Origin: Schistosoma mansoni
Lineage: Eukaryota > Platyhelminthes > Trematoda > Strigeidida > Schistosomatidae
Assembly (NCBI RefSeq): GCF_000237925.1
Contig: NC_031495.1
Span: forward strand, 46,723,262 to 46,787,261
Length of the DNA stretch: 64,000 bases
Direction of reading: 5' to 3'
The translations under genes and the position numbers were made by a program. The notes below the pieces were generated by a model that was not told the DNA's origin, did no database searches, and was given only the letters and a program-made list of their open reading frames with translations. Positions within the stretch are counted from its first letter, which is position 1, and the number at the start of each line of letters is the position of its first letter. Positions 1 through 13,207 of this stretch are shown piece after piece.

Positions 1-849
1 TATAATTATTGCAGAAGTGATCAAGATCAGTAATGAATTGTGATGTTTGAAGTATGCAGCAAACATCTGCAGTATAGGCTCCATGTATTTAGTTAAGCAT
101 ATTAGTCAACAATAAATCTTATCATGGATTAATAGTCAATACTTTCTAAAAGGTCTAGGATATCTACTTAGTTTAAAGAAAACGAAATTGGTTTATGTGT
201 AATATTCAATTTATTTGTCTATAGTAAGGCTTGTGCAATCATATGCAATCATAACATGAAACAATACGCAATGAAGATAGCACATGAGTAGTTAGTCATA
301 ATATTATCTTAATAACTCTATACATTATATTCATTGTGTTTTGTTGCTAGGTTATTTTCACATTACAACTTGTATATCTTTTCTAATTTGTCTGTTATAA
401 AGTAGCTATCATTTTTGTTTGTTTTTTTGTTTTTTTAAAAAGAAATATATCTCGAAACTGATTGGTTCTTTTATCATTATGAGATGAAAAAAAATAATTT
501 TTTTGATTGGTCATTCATTTTGTCACTTGAAAATCTTCTATATAATATAAATTGAAATTTGTAATAAGAAATGAATTCTGTTAAATATTTTTAAAATTAT
601 GTATTATTAATTCATTTGAGTAGTATTGATGTTATTACTAAAAATATTGTTTGGAAGTCAACTTGTATGATAGAATTATTTAAAACAACTAGACAGAATA
701 AATGAATTATTTATATATAACTATTTATCCATTTAATCTATTTACAATAACAACATTGTTAAGTAAGTTGTTTCATTTGAATTTTGTTATAACTAAATCA
801 GTTTTGAATATTGAAAAAAGATATATATATATATATCTAGGTATACTAA
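1..849. other. AT-rich, no gene seen
   Basis: No splice-bounded open frame, repeat match or RNA gene is recognised. Confidence 0.5.
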
Positions 850-992
850 CATATACATATCCTGCTTCAGTTTGGGCACCTGGGCAGTAACACAGCCCTC
901 ACACAAATCAAATGAGATTAGTGCGGTGCATATATATCTAGTGCCCCTTTGAATCAATATTTATGTGTTTAAATAAATAAATAAAATAATAT
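850..992 (+). repeat. Short retroposon-like repeat with an AAAT tail
   Basis: A GC-richer body (GGGCACCTGGGCAGTAAC, GATTAGTGCGGTGC, GTGCCCCTTTG) ends in AAATAAATAAATAAAATAATA at 970-989, a tail type used by target-primed retroelements. No second copy is in the window, so the call rests on the tail and on the contrast in composition. Confidence 0.5.
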
Positions 993-2833
993 ACATATCA
1001 TCAGTTACATTATCTGTTGTGACAATATACTACTAAATTTATCTGGATTATTGAGTCGAAAATTATTAGATTGGAATTTAATTTTACCTGAAAAAAACGT
1101 TTAACCGACACTAATTTTTTTAAAAAAAAGAATAGATGGATTAAATAGGAATAATGTATGTTTGTAAAATCACAACGAATGAATTTGAAATCCAACGTTT
1201 CGCCTGGGAATCTAGTCCAAGCTTTCCTTGAAAGTTCTTATATAGAATAGATGAGTTATTATCTTATTTTCAATTTTTTTATAGTGGAATTGATTTTTCC
1301 ATTCTTCTTATGTTTAAGGAAATCTTATGATACAAGGAAAACTCTTACATAATACAGAATTAAATATAACATATGAAATTAGTCGGAAATAGTTTAGTAT
1401 TAAATTATAGCTTGAATGAACTAAGTAATTCTCATATATATATAATGTACCACTCGTTATAAGTAAAGTGAAGTAAATTACCTATCTACATATATACGAA
1501 TCTAAAGACTATAAACAGTAGGTTATTAACACACTTTTATATGTGTGATTATGTTTAAAAAGTAACAGCAACCACAACGTTTAGTCTTCATGTGGCTGAT
1601 TATGAACTCAACTGTAGTAACGTACAAAAGTTAATTTATCTGTCACCGCAAGTAATACAATCACAGTATCTTTTGTGAAAAAGATCTAAATTAAGTACAT
1701 TTGCTTAAAAACTGTTTTGACATATTAAATTAAAATCCTTGAATATTGTTAAAACAACACAGACCTGATTAAATATAAGGTGGAAATTATTCAAATTGAT
1801 AATGGTCAGAATTTTCTGTTTTTTTACTGAAGTTATGCAAATTATGGGATAAACTTTAGAATATTGTTTGTTCACTGAATGTAATAAAAACGGTCTAATC
1901 AAACACCTAATGAAGGATACATTCAGGGAGCGAACTGATAGTTAACGAATACAATATTGAAAATGTCCTCAATAAAATATACATTTATAATACTAATATA
2001 TATATATATATTTATATATGGCTTGCCAAGTCAAGATAATTTTGGTGATGAAATTATCAGAAAAAAGGCATCTACGAGGCCTACTACCTAGTAATTTTTT
2101 CAACGGCATTTCATGTTCAAACTTAGTAACAGTTATTTAATTTGAGAATTTATTGTTAATCAAAACAAATGGTGTACTGAACAAGAACGCCACTGGGAAC
2201 AATCGAATGTATTTAACACGTAATTACAGAATATGTCACCAAAATCTGACAACCATACAGTAAAAAGTTATTTTCCAAACTATCAATCAATTGTTTCAAT
2301 CTTGACTGTTCCTTCTGCAAATATCAGTCCATCGTCTACCGATTTTATTGTTCATACATTTTCATACCAATTACGTTTCGCCCCCGTTCTTTCGTTATCA
2401 ATCTTCTACTGAAATATATTTTATGCCTGACCATCGTCATATACAACATATGTGGATATAAGTAACCCACACTACAATGGTGTTTTATTACCTAGTAACT
2501 CACCGTACATTCCTTAACTGTTGATAGAAAAACGAACGTGGTTTCTGAATTTTCGCGAAATAGAAATTCACAGTAAAATCCGTATGTGTCACAGTCTTTG
2601 ATTTTTCATATTTATAACCTTTAATTATGTCTTTTATTATTATACATATGATGATCCTGTCAACCATTGATTAGTTGTTTTACTGTATCTCAGTTATTAT
2701 TTTTGCTTAAGTATGAGGCATAATATTTTCATTTCTTAAGTTTTGTAAGTATAAAAGGTAGATACTGAGCGTTTTTTGCCACGTATCCCAGATTCCAATT
2801 AAAAAATCATACAGATGTATCTAGGTGAGCTTA
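993..2833. other. AT-rich, nothing recognised
   Basis: Only short chance open frames and a TATA tract at about 1997-2020. No coding signal or shared repeat. Confidence 0.5.
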
Positions 2834-2961
2834 TAGATGGTGACTAGTAATGGAATCCAGGACTCATGTTCCCATATATTTGGGACATGTCTGTTGGACG
2901 TAACTGCTGATTTTTCACGGTCCTAAACATCAGAGGGAAGATCCAAACAACTAATATATAT
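2834..2961. repeat. Ancient family A remnant, head-to-head
   Basis: Minus-oriented hammerhead end (TGGAATCCAGGACTCATG) and a heavily changed core are followed at about 2921 by a plus-oriented GGTCCTAAACATCAGAGGG piece. The order minus then plus is the same as in the younger copies. Ribozyme inactive. Confidence 0.6.
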
Positions 2962-4179
2962 GAATAAGGCAGGCTTACGTTAGAGAAAAAAAGTTTTACA
3001 AAAACAAATTGATAGTCATTAGTTAATAAATTCTCACTATATTCATGGAAAAATTTATGAGTATTATTGCTTAAATTGATCAGGACAAGATATGAAACTA
3101 TGTCTTATTTAACATTGCATTGTCAATATCGTATATACGTCTGGCCGATCAATACTTCATCTCGTTTCATACAAGCTTTGCTAAAAAATACTTCCTTATA
3201 CTATCATTTATTAACATTGTCATTTAGAAAATCATAATGAAAAGGAAATAACGAAAAAAGTCAGGAATAGAAGTTCCACTAGTGACAAAATAACAGAGAA
3301 TTTTTAGTGAAATACTTACTATCAACTATCACTAGTTGCAAGATGATTTCAATTAAATAAAATATTTCACTTACCATGATACTTTTATACTTATAAACAA
3401 GAACAGTAAATAAAATAACTATGATTCACCATAGAGATCCAAAATGAATTGGTCCTAATCATCAAGGCAATTAAAATTGTTTACAAAAAAATATACTATT
3501 TATTAATTATAAGGTAATAATCACGTTATTTTCTTGGCGGCATTTACAGTTAACTACACTTCATACATGATGAATAACTTCCATTTTAACTCCAGACTCT
3601 ATTATGAAGATGATGTTGATAACAATACCTAAGCTGTTTTACAGTTCAGATAATCGTTCAAGATCATGAAAAAAGATACGGATAGACATTACGAGGGTAT
3701 TTTCATGTCTTCAAATAATTTCCTGCTATTTTCAGAGACCACCAAGCTTAGAATTGATTTCATTTACAAATGTTAGTGATACTAGGCTTCTAAGAACCTC
3801 AAAAAATGTCAACCCTAATGTTATTTGTTGGTAACAACATATGACACCAAAGTCTGAATTTCAACGTATCGGCAACTCAAAACATCACTACATTAGCTAA
3901 ATTAATTAACTGTCATTGAATGAGCATCATGTTTCTCCCTGGATTTCTCTTCAATTACATATATATATATATACCATTATATTTTCAAATAGTTTTGTAT
4001 GAGAAATTGCTTAGTAAGCTGATGGAACAACAACTGTAATTCATGTACCCACTATATGATATGTAATCTAACGTTTGTAAACGTATGCAGATGTTTTTCA
4101 GTTGAAAGTTCTTGGTTCACATACATTCTTTAGCAGATATGTATATTTGATCAAATATTTATTCACTGGTTTGTGAATT

Positions 4180-4607
4180 TGTAGTGGTGATTGATATGTT
4201 AGGCCCATATACCATACTATAGCTTCAGGACAAGCCAATTTACCTATCCATCATGAGTCCCATTATGACCTTGTTAATTGTTCACTTATTAACCCAGACT
4301 ATTTTTTATATGAGCGTAGGTGTGTGTACACGTTTTATCTTATTCATCGCATGTCTGTAACTTATGCTTGTCTGACAATAAATATTGATTAACACTTGAT
4401 TGAAGTTAACTTATCCGCCATCTCCAATACATGTCATTTTTGTTTCGCTCCCTGATATTTACTCATGTGCTTATAACTTTCTGGCCTGCGTCATTTGTTA
4501 ATAAAACTGTAGCTGCGGCTTCTTTTCGCCTTCTGATTTTATGCACCGTTAAGATTTGTATTATAACGGTTAATCGTGGTGAACGATTGGCGAAGCACGG
4601 CACTACA
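4180..4607 (+). mobile_element. Solo LTR, family D (428 bases)
   Basis: The ends are TGTAGTG (4180) and CACTACA (4607), the TG...CA form of LTRs. The flanking 4-mers AATT and AAGT differ at one position, consistent with an old 4-base target duplication. It aligns end to end, with one gap, with the longer copy at 22360-22962. Sequence near the right end contains AATAAA, suggesting the orientation. Confidence 0.68.
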
Positions 4608-5083
4608 AAGTGATTCAATATTATTATTTTCAACAAGGGCAGTTTTTATTTTCTAGGTATGAAAATAGTTTTCGTCATGATGGTATATATAAATCAACTA
4701 CACACTTTTTATTGTTTGTACATTTATATCAATAAGACAAATGATTGTTACACTTTATATCTGTTCATTAAATAAAATGATAAACGAACTATACTACACC
4801 TAAATATGCGTGATTAAAGATTTTGTAAAGCTAATAAATATACAATATTTTACGCAGCAAAAATATTTTTAAAAAAAATATTTCGTTCCCATCATTTTTT
4901 TTCGACATAGAGCAAAATTCTTTTCTTTTTCTTAAATAAGCAAGAAAACGCAAATCTTATGTGTAACGTATTCAGTTTTCATTTTGAGGATTGTATCATT
5001 ATTTTAGCCTAACTGTTCAAAAAATGTTTTCAAGAACAGAATTTAATCAAGAAAAAAAACAAAAAAAATCACTAGTACATTCA

Positions 5084-5556
5084 TTTGATAGTTGAAAGCG
5101 TGAGTCAATTGAAGCTAGACCACGATGGAGAACCTGGAAGAACTGGACGACCATTTCGTCCTATTGTAGGACTCCTCAGAAGACCTCGAGAGGTAAATCC
5201 AGGAGTCCTAGTGAGAAGCAATGACCAGTGGAGTTCAAACCACGTCTGTTGTGAGATAGGAACTCACTGACGACAATTGGTGAACAGTTGCTAAACTCCG
5301 TGGATTGGTTGGAGTTAGATACAAACACCATCGGATGCCGGCTCAGTGGTCTATCGGTTAAGGGCTCTGGCGCGAGACTGGTAGGTCCTGGGTTCAAATC
5401 TCGTGAGGCGAGACCGTGGATGAGCACTGCTGAGGAGTCCCACAATAGGACGAGACGGCCGTCAAGTGCTTCAAGGTTTTCCATGGTTGTCTAGCTTTAA
5501 TTGACTCACGCTTTCAACTATGAAAATACTAAATCTCCACAAAAATTCCTTCTGAC
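5084..5556. mobile_element. Family B hammerhead repeat, full-length with inverted ends
   Basis: The left end (5084-5177, minus orientation) and right end (5430-5556, plus orientation) are inverted copies of the same terminus, each with part or all of a hammerhead. Between them are the unit-specific AGTTCTAGTGAGAAGC-type region, a GTGGATTGGTTGGAGTTAG block and a tRNA-like part (A box GGCTCAGTGGTCTA, B box GGTTCAAATCTC). The right ribozyme (5424-5469) has GAGA for GAAA and a mismatch in helix I; the left lacks one helix I strand. Both are likely inactive. Open frames crossing it are not genes. Confidence 0.78.
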
Positions 5557-6384
5557 ATGCATTTGAGTAAAATATATATTTGGTGATGTTTATAAAGTAT
5601 AGACATCCGTAGCAATTGGGAACAAAAAAATGCATCGAATTCACTGATTAATCTACCTAATCTTAATATGTTGGTTATTTGAGGATATTTGTTTTTGTAG
5701 AGATTAAAGTTAATCCACATAAAAAAGCAGTGCCAATTTACAATATAATGATTGAAAATGAAATAGTTTCTAAATATTAGATATCATCTTTGTATTGTTT
5801 AAACGACAAGTATTATTTCATATTCACACTACACGTATGACCATGTTTCGTCTTTTTAAATTATTGTATAATGAAAAGCATATAAAATAAGACCTTGATT
5901 TAAATAGATGTTCTAACTATACTGACTACATGTTTTGTTTAGCAGCAAAAAATGGAATGATCTTGTGGAAGTAGGGATGTGGTTTATTGCTTATTAACTA
6001 GTCTGTACTTTCTTCAGTTTAACAAACCATTTCTGTATAAACCATTTTCAGCTTTGTCTTATAAACTTTGAAATATTACAGATGAATAACTGTAACAATT
6101 GATATTTTGTCTTTTAAAATAAATGATGAATGAGTAACTTTAAGATTGAAATCTTTATACAAGAATAAAAGTTTGCTATTTTATTATAAGTATGAAAGTA
6201 AATTTATGTTTTATAGATTGAATACTGAGTATAAATAAATGATATCACAAACCAACCACTTCATCTTTAAAAAAACGTCACTTATTATAAATGATGAAAA
6301 GGACATCTAATGCGGCTAAACTGCGAATAATCTTCACTAGTAGGAACTTATTTTCTGTATCCATAAAAGATAAGCGTCCGCGTC

Positions 6385-6732
6385 TGGTCGCCTCTATGTG
6401 CATCTACTAGTTCACCTGCTCTTGTGGAGCAAGATACATTGACCATAGCCAACTCTCGCTCTAAACTCGGATACGAGAACATATCCCAGTTTGGTTCTAC
6501 AAGGGTGAAAGGAAAGCAGTTAGGAGTTCTATACTTGGACACCTAATCGACTGTAATCATTCTACGGACCCACAGTTTGATTTTCAGGTTGTTTATATGA
6601 TTCGTTCAATTCTACCTAGATTTCTTCGTATCCAACTCTTAAAAATAGCCGAAGCTCTTACCATCTATGAGCTAAAACCAGAACTATGACTACAAAAGAA
6701 GTACGTCTTATCATTATCGTTACCATGGCCTT
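6385..6732 (+). pseudogene. Penelope-like element remnant, C-terminal GIY-YIG endonuclease
   Basis: A plus-strand frame reads a GIY-YIG-type domain: CIY, then FTCSCGARYI, then TRIREH, a KAVRSS..LGHLID block, and IAEALTIYELKPEL with the Glu expected of this nuclease family. Three in-frame stops (replacing residues in CIY-stop-FT, near TRIREH and just after KPEL) show it is dead. Penelope-like retroelements carry this endonuclease C-terminal to reverse transcriptase; no reverse transcriptase is visible upstream, so the copy is 5'-truncated. It is followed directly by a TTATTA repeat and the family C repeat at 6785-7135, which is likely its 3' region. Confidence 0.75.
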
Positions 6733-6784
6733 AATATTATTATTATTCTATTATTATTATTGTTACTATTATTATTAGTGCACT

Positions 6785-7135
6785 CCCCTTTACTTATATC
6801 TTATATTCTCATCATTTTATTCATGAATACTCATCATATCACCTTATTTATTTTTTACACCTCAATGACCTTTAATGACCTTTAATTATTGTAACTAAAA
6901 ACATTTTATTCATTTTAATCATCTTATTCACTAAATCTATTGTTATTGTTCGTATTACGTAATCTAGTGTTATAATCTTTCTATTACATCATCTTGGTTA
7001 TTCGTGTTCGCATTTCTACACTGAATTAGTACTTTAACAAAACATTTTCAAATATATACGATTGTACAACTTGATAATGAATTCGTTGAAAAGAGATTCC
7101 TTCGCTAAATATCGTAGTTTTAATTATTATAGGCT
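6785..7135 (+). repeat. Family C repeat, likely 3' region of the Penelope-like element
   Basis: The order of blocks is ATTCATGAATACTCATC, CCTTTAATTATTGTAAC, GTATTACGTAATC, CATCATCTTGGTTATTCG, CGATTGTACAACTTGATAA and GTTGAAAAGAGAT. It begins about 50 bases after the dead GIY-YIG frame. Other copies: 16320-16490, 43150-43456 and 59704-60160. Confidence 0.7.
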
Positions 7136-10100
7136 AGTTAGATTCAGATAAGTTTTATACTAATGAAATTATATAACAGTCTCACATTATTTAGTTATAC
7201 TTTCGAATCAAATTATAGGATTTGCCGAAACGCTAAGAAATTTTTTAGATATCAAACTAAAATATCCGAAACCTGTTCATTCAGTTATATTACCTTCTAT
7301 ATAGTTGAAATATGAAGACTGTAATCATTTTTCTGATTTGTTAAATGCCAGTATGAATAATTTGTGTATGCATAAATCTCGTTAAATCCCAGTCAAAGGA
7401 TTTATCTGCCGCTGCCATAGTTTTATACAAAAGTATGAGGTCAAAGTTACTGTCTGCGAGTGTTAGTTCATTCAATTGGTATGACTAGATCTTCGAGAGG
7501 AACGTTAGATTTACTTAAAATTCAGTCACTGAGGTTTTGCAAATATATCTTTCCTAATGTTTTACAATAAATTGGTGCCTAACAACTGTGAGATTATTCA
7601 TTCAAATTTAGACGAAGGTTCTTATATAGGTATGATTTATTTAAATTACCATCCCAATACATTAAGGTTTTATCATATTTCTTTCTTTGATTAAGTCTTT
7701 TCATAAAAGCGTTTTTATTTTAGTAGATTTAATGATTAGTTTTACCAGACGTTAATGAGAATTTCGCTAAAAAATGTTGGCAATAAAGTTTTCGAAGGTA
7801 AATATAACTATGAGTGGGTGTATGGATTTTTGTGTTTTGTCGAAACATACACCGATATGTGTTATTTACTTATATATTTACTGCGGTACTAGTTTTATTA
7901 AGGCTAAATGTAGGTCTTGACTATAATATTTGAGCAAGCATGAAAACTTAGTTAAAGATTTTCTAACAGTCGGAGAGGTTCGTTTGTTTTTCACCTGGTT
8001 TATCCAGTGAAACATAAGTTTCATAACCAATCTAGTAGAAGTTAGTATAAGAAGGTAAGAGCCATCGAAAGGTTTTTGATCCTACAGAAATTATTTAGAT
8101 AACATCGTTGAAACTAAATTATCTGTATCCTTCGGGATTGTTTAACGCTCGATATGATTTGTCCAGTATATAATTAACTTCAACTAGTATTAATACGCAA
8201 GGTATGTTTACTTAATAACTGATGAAGGTTTTTCCTGACTATATTATGTCTGAAAATAGAGAGAAGTGTAGACGTAAATCAGAATTCAGTTTGGTGTTAA
8301 TGTAATAATATCTGCAACTTGTATTCAGTTTGTTTGATTTTCTACATTGGTTCCAATTTATTTTCTATTACCTGAGGAAAATATGAATTTATAGAATCAG
8401 TCAATGGTTCAGTACTTTTAAATGGCAAATATTCAATACAATCTTTTAATGTTTTGTACCAATTAAAATTGAAAAAAATACAATATTACGATCTGTTTAA
8501 AGAAGAAGCACTTACACACATACGAGCAACGGGATTTTTCAGCCTGAGGCATTGTAAATGATACATTATTTCACAGAAAAGCAATCCTGAAACGTTTGTA
8601 TGTTAGATGGTCATTTTTGTTCCGACTATAAATCCCATCATATGAAAGTTATGCTGCAATTTTTTTTCCAAATTGATGACGTAAAAAAGAATATCTGCTT
8701 ACAAACATAATAAACGTAGTAATCTTGTTGAATCTTTTTCCTAAAACATTAGATTATCATAATTATTAGCAAACTCAGTTTTGCAACTCTTCATTATTGG
8801 CTAATTGATTATTAACATAAGGAACAAGAGAACGATGTTAGTATTTTATTGTTTATCTGATTATTCTTCATTCAGAAAAAAAGGGATGATTTTTATCTTT
8901 TTTTTCATTCGAATTTCTTTGATGTATTCAATTTTCAGGAATCTAAAATGAATATACGACTTGAATAGCTTTAGAAGCGATGAAGAATACTTTATTACGT
9001 AATGAATAATACAATTCTTGAAGTTATCGTATGTAAACATCAATATATCACATCTAAGTACTTGAACTAAAACATTTAGCATTTAAACACTAATAGGTAT
9101 CTTTTATTTGGATTCGTATGCTCATTTAAACTAATAAGCTATAAGGTTCCCTTTATGATGTTTCATTGAAATATATATATTCTTTATGTCCTGTGCGAAT
9201 AATCTGGTATGCGAATAAATATATGGTGTTTATTAATGTCTTAAATATCCTAATTCAATTCATTAACTGGATCAGTTTTGGCATATGAAAACTGTTTAAA
9301 TTGAAGACTGAAGTTACATAAAACAAACTTAAAAGTTTATTATTTATTTAACAAAACTAATCAAATAACTTTAGTTAATAATGTCCCCATGTTAGAATAA
9401 ATTAATTTGAATATATCTGAATGTAATTTAATTCATGAATATCCAATATAATCAGATATGAAAGTGAATATAGAGATCTGATAAAGCTTGGTTTGAAATT
9501 TAAGATAAACAACCTAAAGAAATACGCGAAGTTGTTTCACATTACTTGAGAACTACCATGATCCAGTTAAACTTAGATATTTTCTAGATTGAAATTCATA
9601 TGTCAACTCAAATCATTTAAAGTCAACATTCATATGAGTGCGTATAACTGATTGTGAAGATTTACTTCATCGTATATTGACGGTTTATTCGTATGAATAA
9701 ATGGAAGTTATAGGTGGTATTTATGTCAATTAGTAACATATAATATGTTAAATTTCTGATGGCTAATTAATTTTTCGAAATTAGGAAAATAAACCACCAC
9801 TTCATATAATGAATATATTTTGAGAAATTATTACGTTTTTATAAAACATAGTTGACTAAGTGAGATGTTCTGCATGTATTCTGAAACTAACTTTATTGGT
9901 AAAACAAGCTAAAATGCACTAGATAATTTCAGATCTTGTAAAAAACGTATCAAGCAACAATTAATTAATAGAGGGAGATTCGCTTGTACTTTACCTCCTA
10001 AAGAGAAATTGAGTACCTTTGAGGTTAAGCTGTTTTGACAATATGTGGTGGATAAACTTCTACCCGAAGTTTGTGCTGATGATGTCGTTCAAAAGGATGA

Positions 10101-10204
10101 TGAAAGCTCCACGACCAAACCATTCCAGCTCAGAGAACAAACGTACATCAAAATTTCATCAAGATCAGAAGACCGATCTAAGTTAGAACACTATTCAAAA
10201 TTTT
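7136..10204. other. AT-rich, no supported gene
   Basis: No repeat match. At 9970-10200 a GC-richer stretch (GTTTGTGCTGATGATGTCG, AAGCTCCACGACCAAACC) has the look of an old retroelement but shows no motif I can name. Confidence 0.45.
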
Positions 10205-10440
10205 GAAGCACCGAATGGTCGTTTTGTCGTAGTATAGAACTGTTCAGCAGCGTACGTCCGAAATCCCATGCGAGTGTTTATTGATCTAGAAATTAGGAGT
10301 TTGCGCGAGAAACCGAAGGCTGTTGGTTTGAGTCTCGAGTGTGGGCGCCCATGGTTGCGGAATTCTATACCTGGATAAAACGGCCACTTAGTGCTCCTAG
10401 GTTTTTAATGGTGGTCTAAGTTAGACCGGCTCATGATGTC
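10205..10440. repeat. Degraded family B repeat, head-to-head
   Basis: A minus-oriented end (10205-10255: GGTCGTTTTGTCGTAG, CAGCAGCGTACGTCC) is followed by a plus-oriented tRNA-like/terminal part (10310-10440: GGTTTGAGTCTCGAG, GGTGGTCTAAGTTAGACC). The ribozyme core is gone. Confidence 0.6.
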
Positions 10441-10798
10441 AATAAAATTGAACCCCATACTGAAAAGTAAAGAACTTGTCAACATTTTTATTGTTATTAG
10501 TCTCGTGTTGCTCATTATTAGTAACCGATGGACAAATTTATGTTTTCTGTTGTCAAACGAACTATCAAATCATTGAAATACCATAACTTTCCATTGTTTA
10601 CTATTCTTGCTTTTGTGACCATTAAACAAGCAGACACAGAATATAGTAATCTCAGAGCTGTAATCTAGAAATTTATAGTGCTAATAATTATAATTAATTA
10701 ATTAAAACGAAAGAAATCGTGGATGACTCAAAGATATTTTCCTATTCATATCATTTAAAATACTGGTCTGTGAAAGTTCTTAAACAATCAAACGTTTT

Positions 10799-10915
10799 AA
10801 ATTCATTCAGTATTGTTTGTTTGAATCTTCCCATCTTTACATCCAGCTGACGAGTCCCAAATAGGACGAAACGCGCGTCCTGGATTCCACTGCTAGCCAC
10901 TATCCATCTCTGCTT
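10799..10915. mobile_element. Sm-alpha-like hammerhead repeat (family A), short head-to-head copy
   Basis: The 5' part (10799-10832) is a reverse-strand piece of the repeat, and the rest (10833-10915) is the plus-strand hammerhead and its TGGATTCCACTGCTAGCC tail. A perfect 13-base target duplication, AATCAAACGTTTT, flanks it (10786-10798 and 10916-10928). It is the smallest clear example of the inverted composite inserting as a unit. Confidence 0.85.
10841..10886 (+). ncRNA. Hammerhead ribozyme (Sm-alpha type, intact core)
   Basis: All parts are present in order: helix I strand ATCCAG, core CTGACGA, helix II GTCC/GGAC with a 6-base CAAATA loop, GAAA, a two-pair helix III with a 4-base loop, and the GUC cleavage triplet (cut after 10879) followed by CTGGAT, which pairs with ATCCAG. 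This is the known schistosome satellite hammerhead design. Confidence 0.9.
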
Positions 10916-10928
10916 AATCAAACGTTTT

Positions 10929-12689
10929 GTCTGAACATTGGTCAGCTAAGTATAGTCTACTCGTTGACTTACTCTCTGACTATATTTGGTTTAATTAGAA
11001 ATCTTACCACTTTTTGCAAGTTCAAACCATGAAATATGATTGCAAAAATCACTTGAATTATTGTAAATTTTCGGTTTTCTTCATATGAAAGTAAAGGAAG
11101 TTGTTTACCTACGACTCTAATATAAAGGTGATGTTGCTAATGAATTAACAAACCGTCAGCTCATGTTATTTATTGTACGGAACAGTAAACTCTACTCACT
11201 TAAATTCCAGGTAAACTAAATCAGTACTCACACAACGAAAGAGTGTTACGACATCAATAATGAATTATTCACTGTGGATATACTAATTTGGCTGCTCCAC
11301 TGAACCTGGTTACATAGGCTAGTCTCTGATGGTCTTATCCTTGAGCGTTCATGAACATGTACCAACATGATTAATAAAGAGAGCCACTGAGTGTGAATCT
11401 AATACCATCCTTTTCCACCTGTTGAATAATAATCACTGTATCAAAACATAATACGACATCTCAGTTTGAATTCTTGTCCGGACAAATTTACCAAAACAGG
11501 GAAAGACTATGACTTTTCTGTATAGATGGAGCCATCTGGATCAATTCGAGAAGACTAAACCTATTTATCTAAAGAAATGTATTAGGTATCCCCGTTTATC
11601 TCTTCACATAACAGGATCATGTAACTCATAAGCTCTTCATAACCAACTCTTACTTTTAACATGGCACCAGATTGGCCTATTCTCAGCCACCTAATCAATA
11701 AATCGTTCTTAGTTACAAACTCATCCTAATAAATCCACGTAATTTTGTAATTACTATTACCTTTACCCTTTACATACTGACTAGTATATCTGCATAACTT
11801 CAACATTATTTGCATAATATTTATATAGTCATAGATGTTCTCTTTTTATATATTGTACTCGCATTATTGTATTGGATTAACTATCAGTAATCATGCAACA
11901 GCAAGTTTCCATATCATTTTTTATATGACGTCTTCGATTTACAAATTTCACATCTATTTGTGTTTTACCTGAATCGTTTATTCTTATAGTTGAATGAATG
12001 AGAAACCACTGTATTTCTCATGACGCGAAGTAAGAACATCATGACTGGTACAAGTAATGATCTATTAAAATCAAAACACGACAACCACTGATCAAAAATA
12101 CATTCAATACATATTGATTGGACACTCATTTTCTTAAAAATATGGATAAAATCATATTTAATAAAAAAATACCCAGAGTTATAACAGAATCACATGTTTC
12201 CTCTCATACTGAGAATAGTCCATGTCAATTTTATACAAGAATATTGTGTCTTGAATAAAACATCACACTCAAATAAATAATTGTTATACCGAATAAAATA
12301 TTATATAAGAAAAGACAAACAAATATTAGTCTGATAATCAACATATAGAATTAAGAACGGAAGTAATATTGAGCAAGAATCACAATGAGTTAAAAACGTG
12401 ACCAGCTTTTCACATCATTACATCATGTACATTTTTTTTCAAATGGAACTGTCTTTTTTAACTTCAACGGATAATTACATACACTGAGGATGTATCAATG
12501 TAGACCCTGATGATGAAGATATCGAAAACAATTGTTTTCTTAATTTTTTTTTCTATTATCAAAAATAGGGTTTTATGGAGATTGTAGTAATGCAATAGTT
12601 GAACTCATGAGTTGATATTGCACCACGGCCCACTATTGTTTCGCGTGGGTTGCTGCCTCACAACAGACAAGGTTGAACTTTACTGGTCA
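10929..12689. other. No gene seen
   Basis: AT-rich. 11280-11420 is slightly GC-richer (CTGAACCTGGTTACATAGGC) with no frame or repeat match. 12620-12690 may be a worn edge of the adjacent family B repeat. Confidence 0.45.
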
Positions 12690-13207
12690 CAGATTAGTTG
12701 AAGTCAGACATTAACACTGCTGAATGCCGGATCAGTGGTCTGGAGGTTAAGCGTTCGTGCATGAGACTGACAGGTCCTGGTGTAGTGTGGTCTATTTATA
12801 TCCATATAAGTAGTATATGTTGATGGTCAGACATAGAATGTATTTTGGCAGAAGACTGATAAGGAAAGAACTGAAATGAAGCGCAATTGGTAGGAAAATA
12901 CATAAACAATGAAATTTAAGAAGATGAACTGATATTTACAGAAGAAACAGTGAAGATTGAGACAATTGATTGTTATTTTGCAAACTAACTGTTTTCTGTA
13001 TGGTTATCAGAATTTAGTGAGATAGTCTGCAATTTGTGCTTAGATACATTCGATTGTCCCCAACCGGTGTTCGGTTCACTACACTGGGTTCGAATTCCGC
13101 GAGTGGGATCGTGGATGCGCACTGCTGAGGGGTCCCATAATAGGATGAAACAGCCTAGTGCTTACAGGTTTTCCATAGTGGTCTAGCTTTTGTCGACTCA
13201 TGAGTTT
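12690..13207 (+). repeat. Family B hammerhead repeat interrupted by an LTR
   Basis: A tRNA-like A-box region (GGATCAGTGGTCTGGAGG) and, after the 303-base LTR, the B box, worn hammerhead (13114-13166; core CTGAGGG, cleavage triplet lost) and the TTTTCCATAGTGGTCTAGC end. The ribozyme is dead. Confidence 0.78.
12781..13083 (+). mobile_element. Solo LTR, family E (303 bases), nested in a hammerhead repeat
   Basis: It starts TGTAGTG and ends CACTACA. The 4-base target duplication CTGG is at 12777-12780 and 13084-13087. Removing the LTR and one CTGG restores the tRNA-like B box of the family B repeat (GGTCCTGGGTTCGAAT), which proves the insertion came later than the repeat. No internal retrotransposon region is present. 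Confidence 0.85.

Noticed and set aside
5085-5494. Overlapping open frames on both strands
   Set aside because: They lie inside a family B repeat; the same peptides recur at 25719, 31427, 50041 and 61616 because the repeat recurs.
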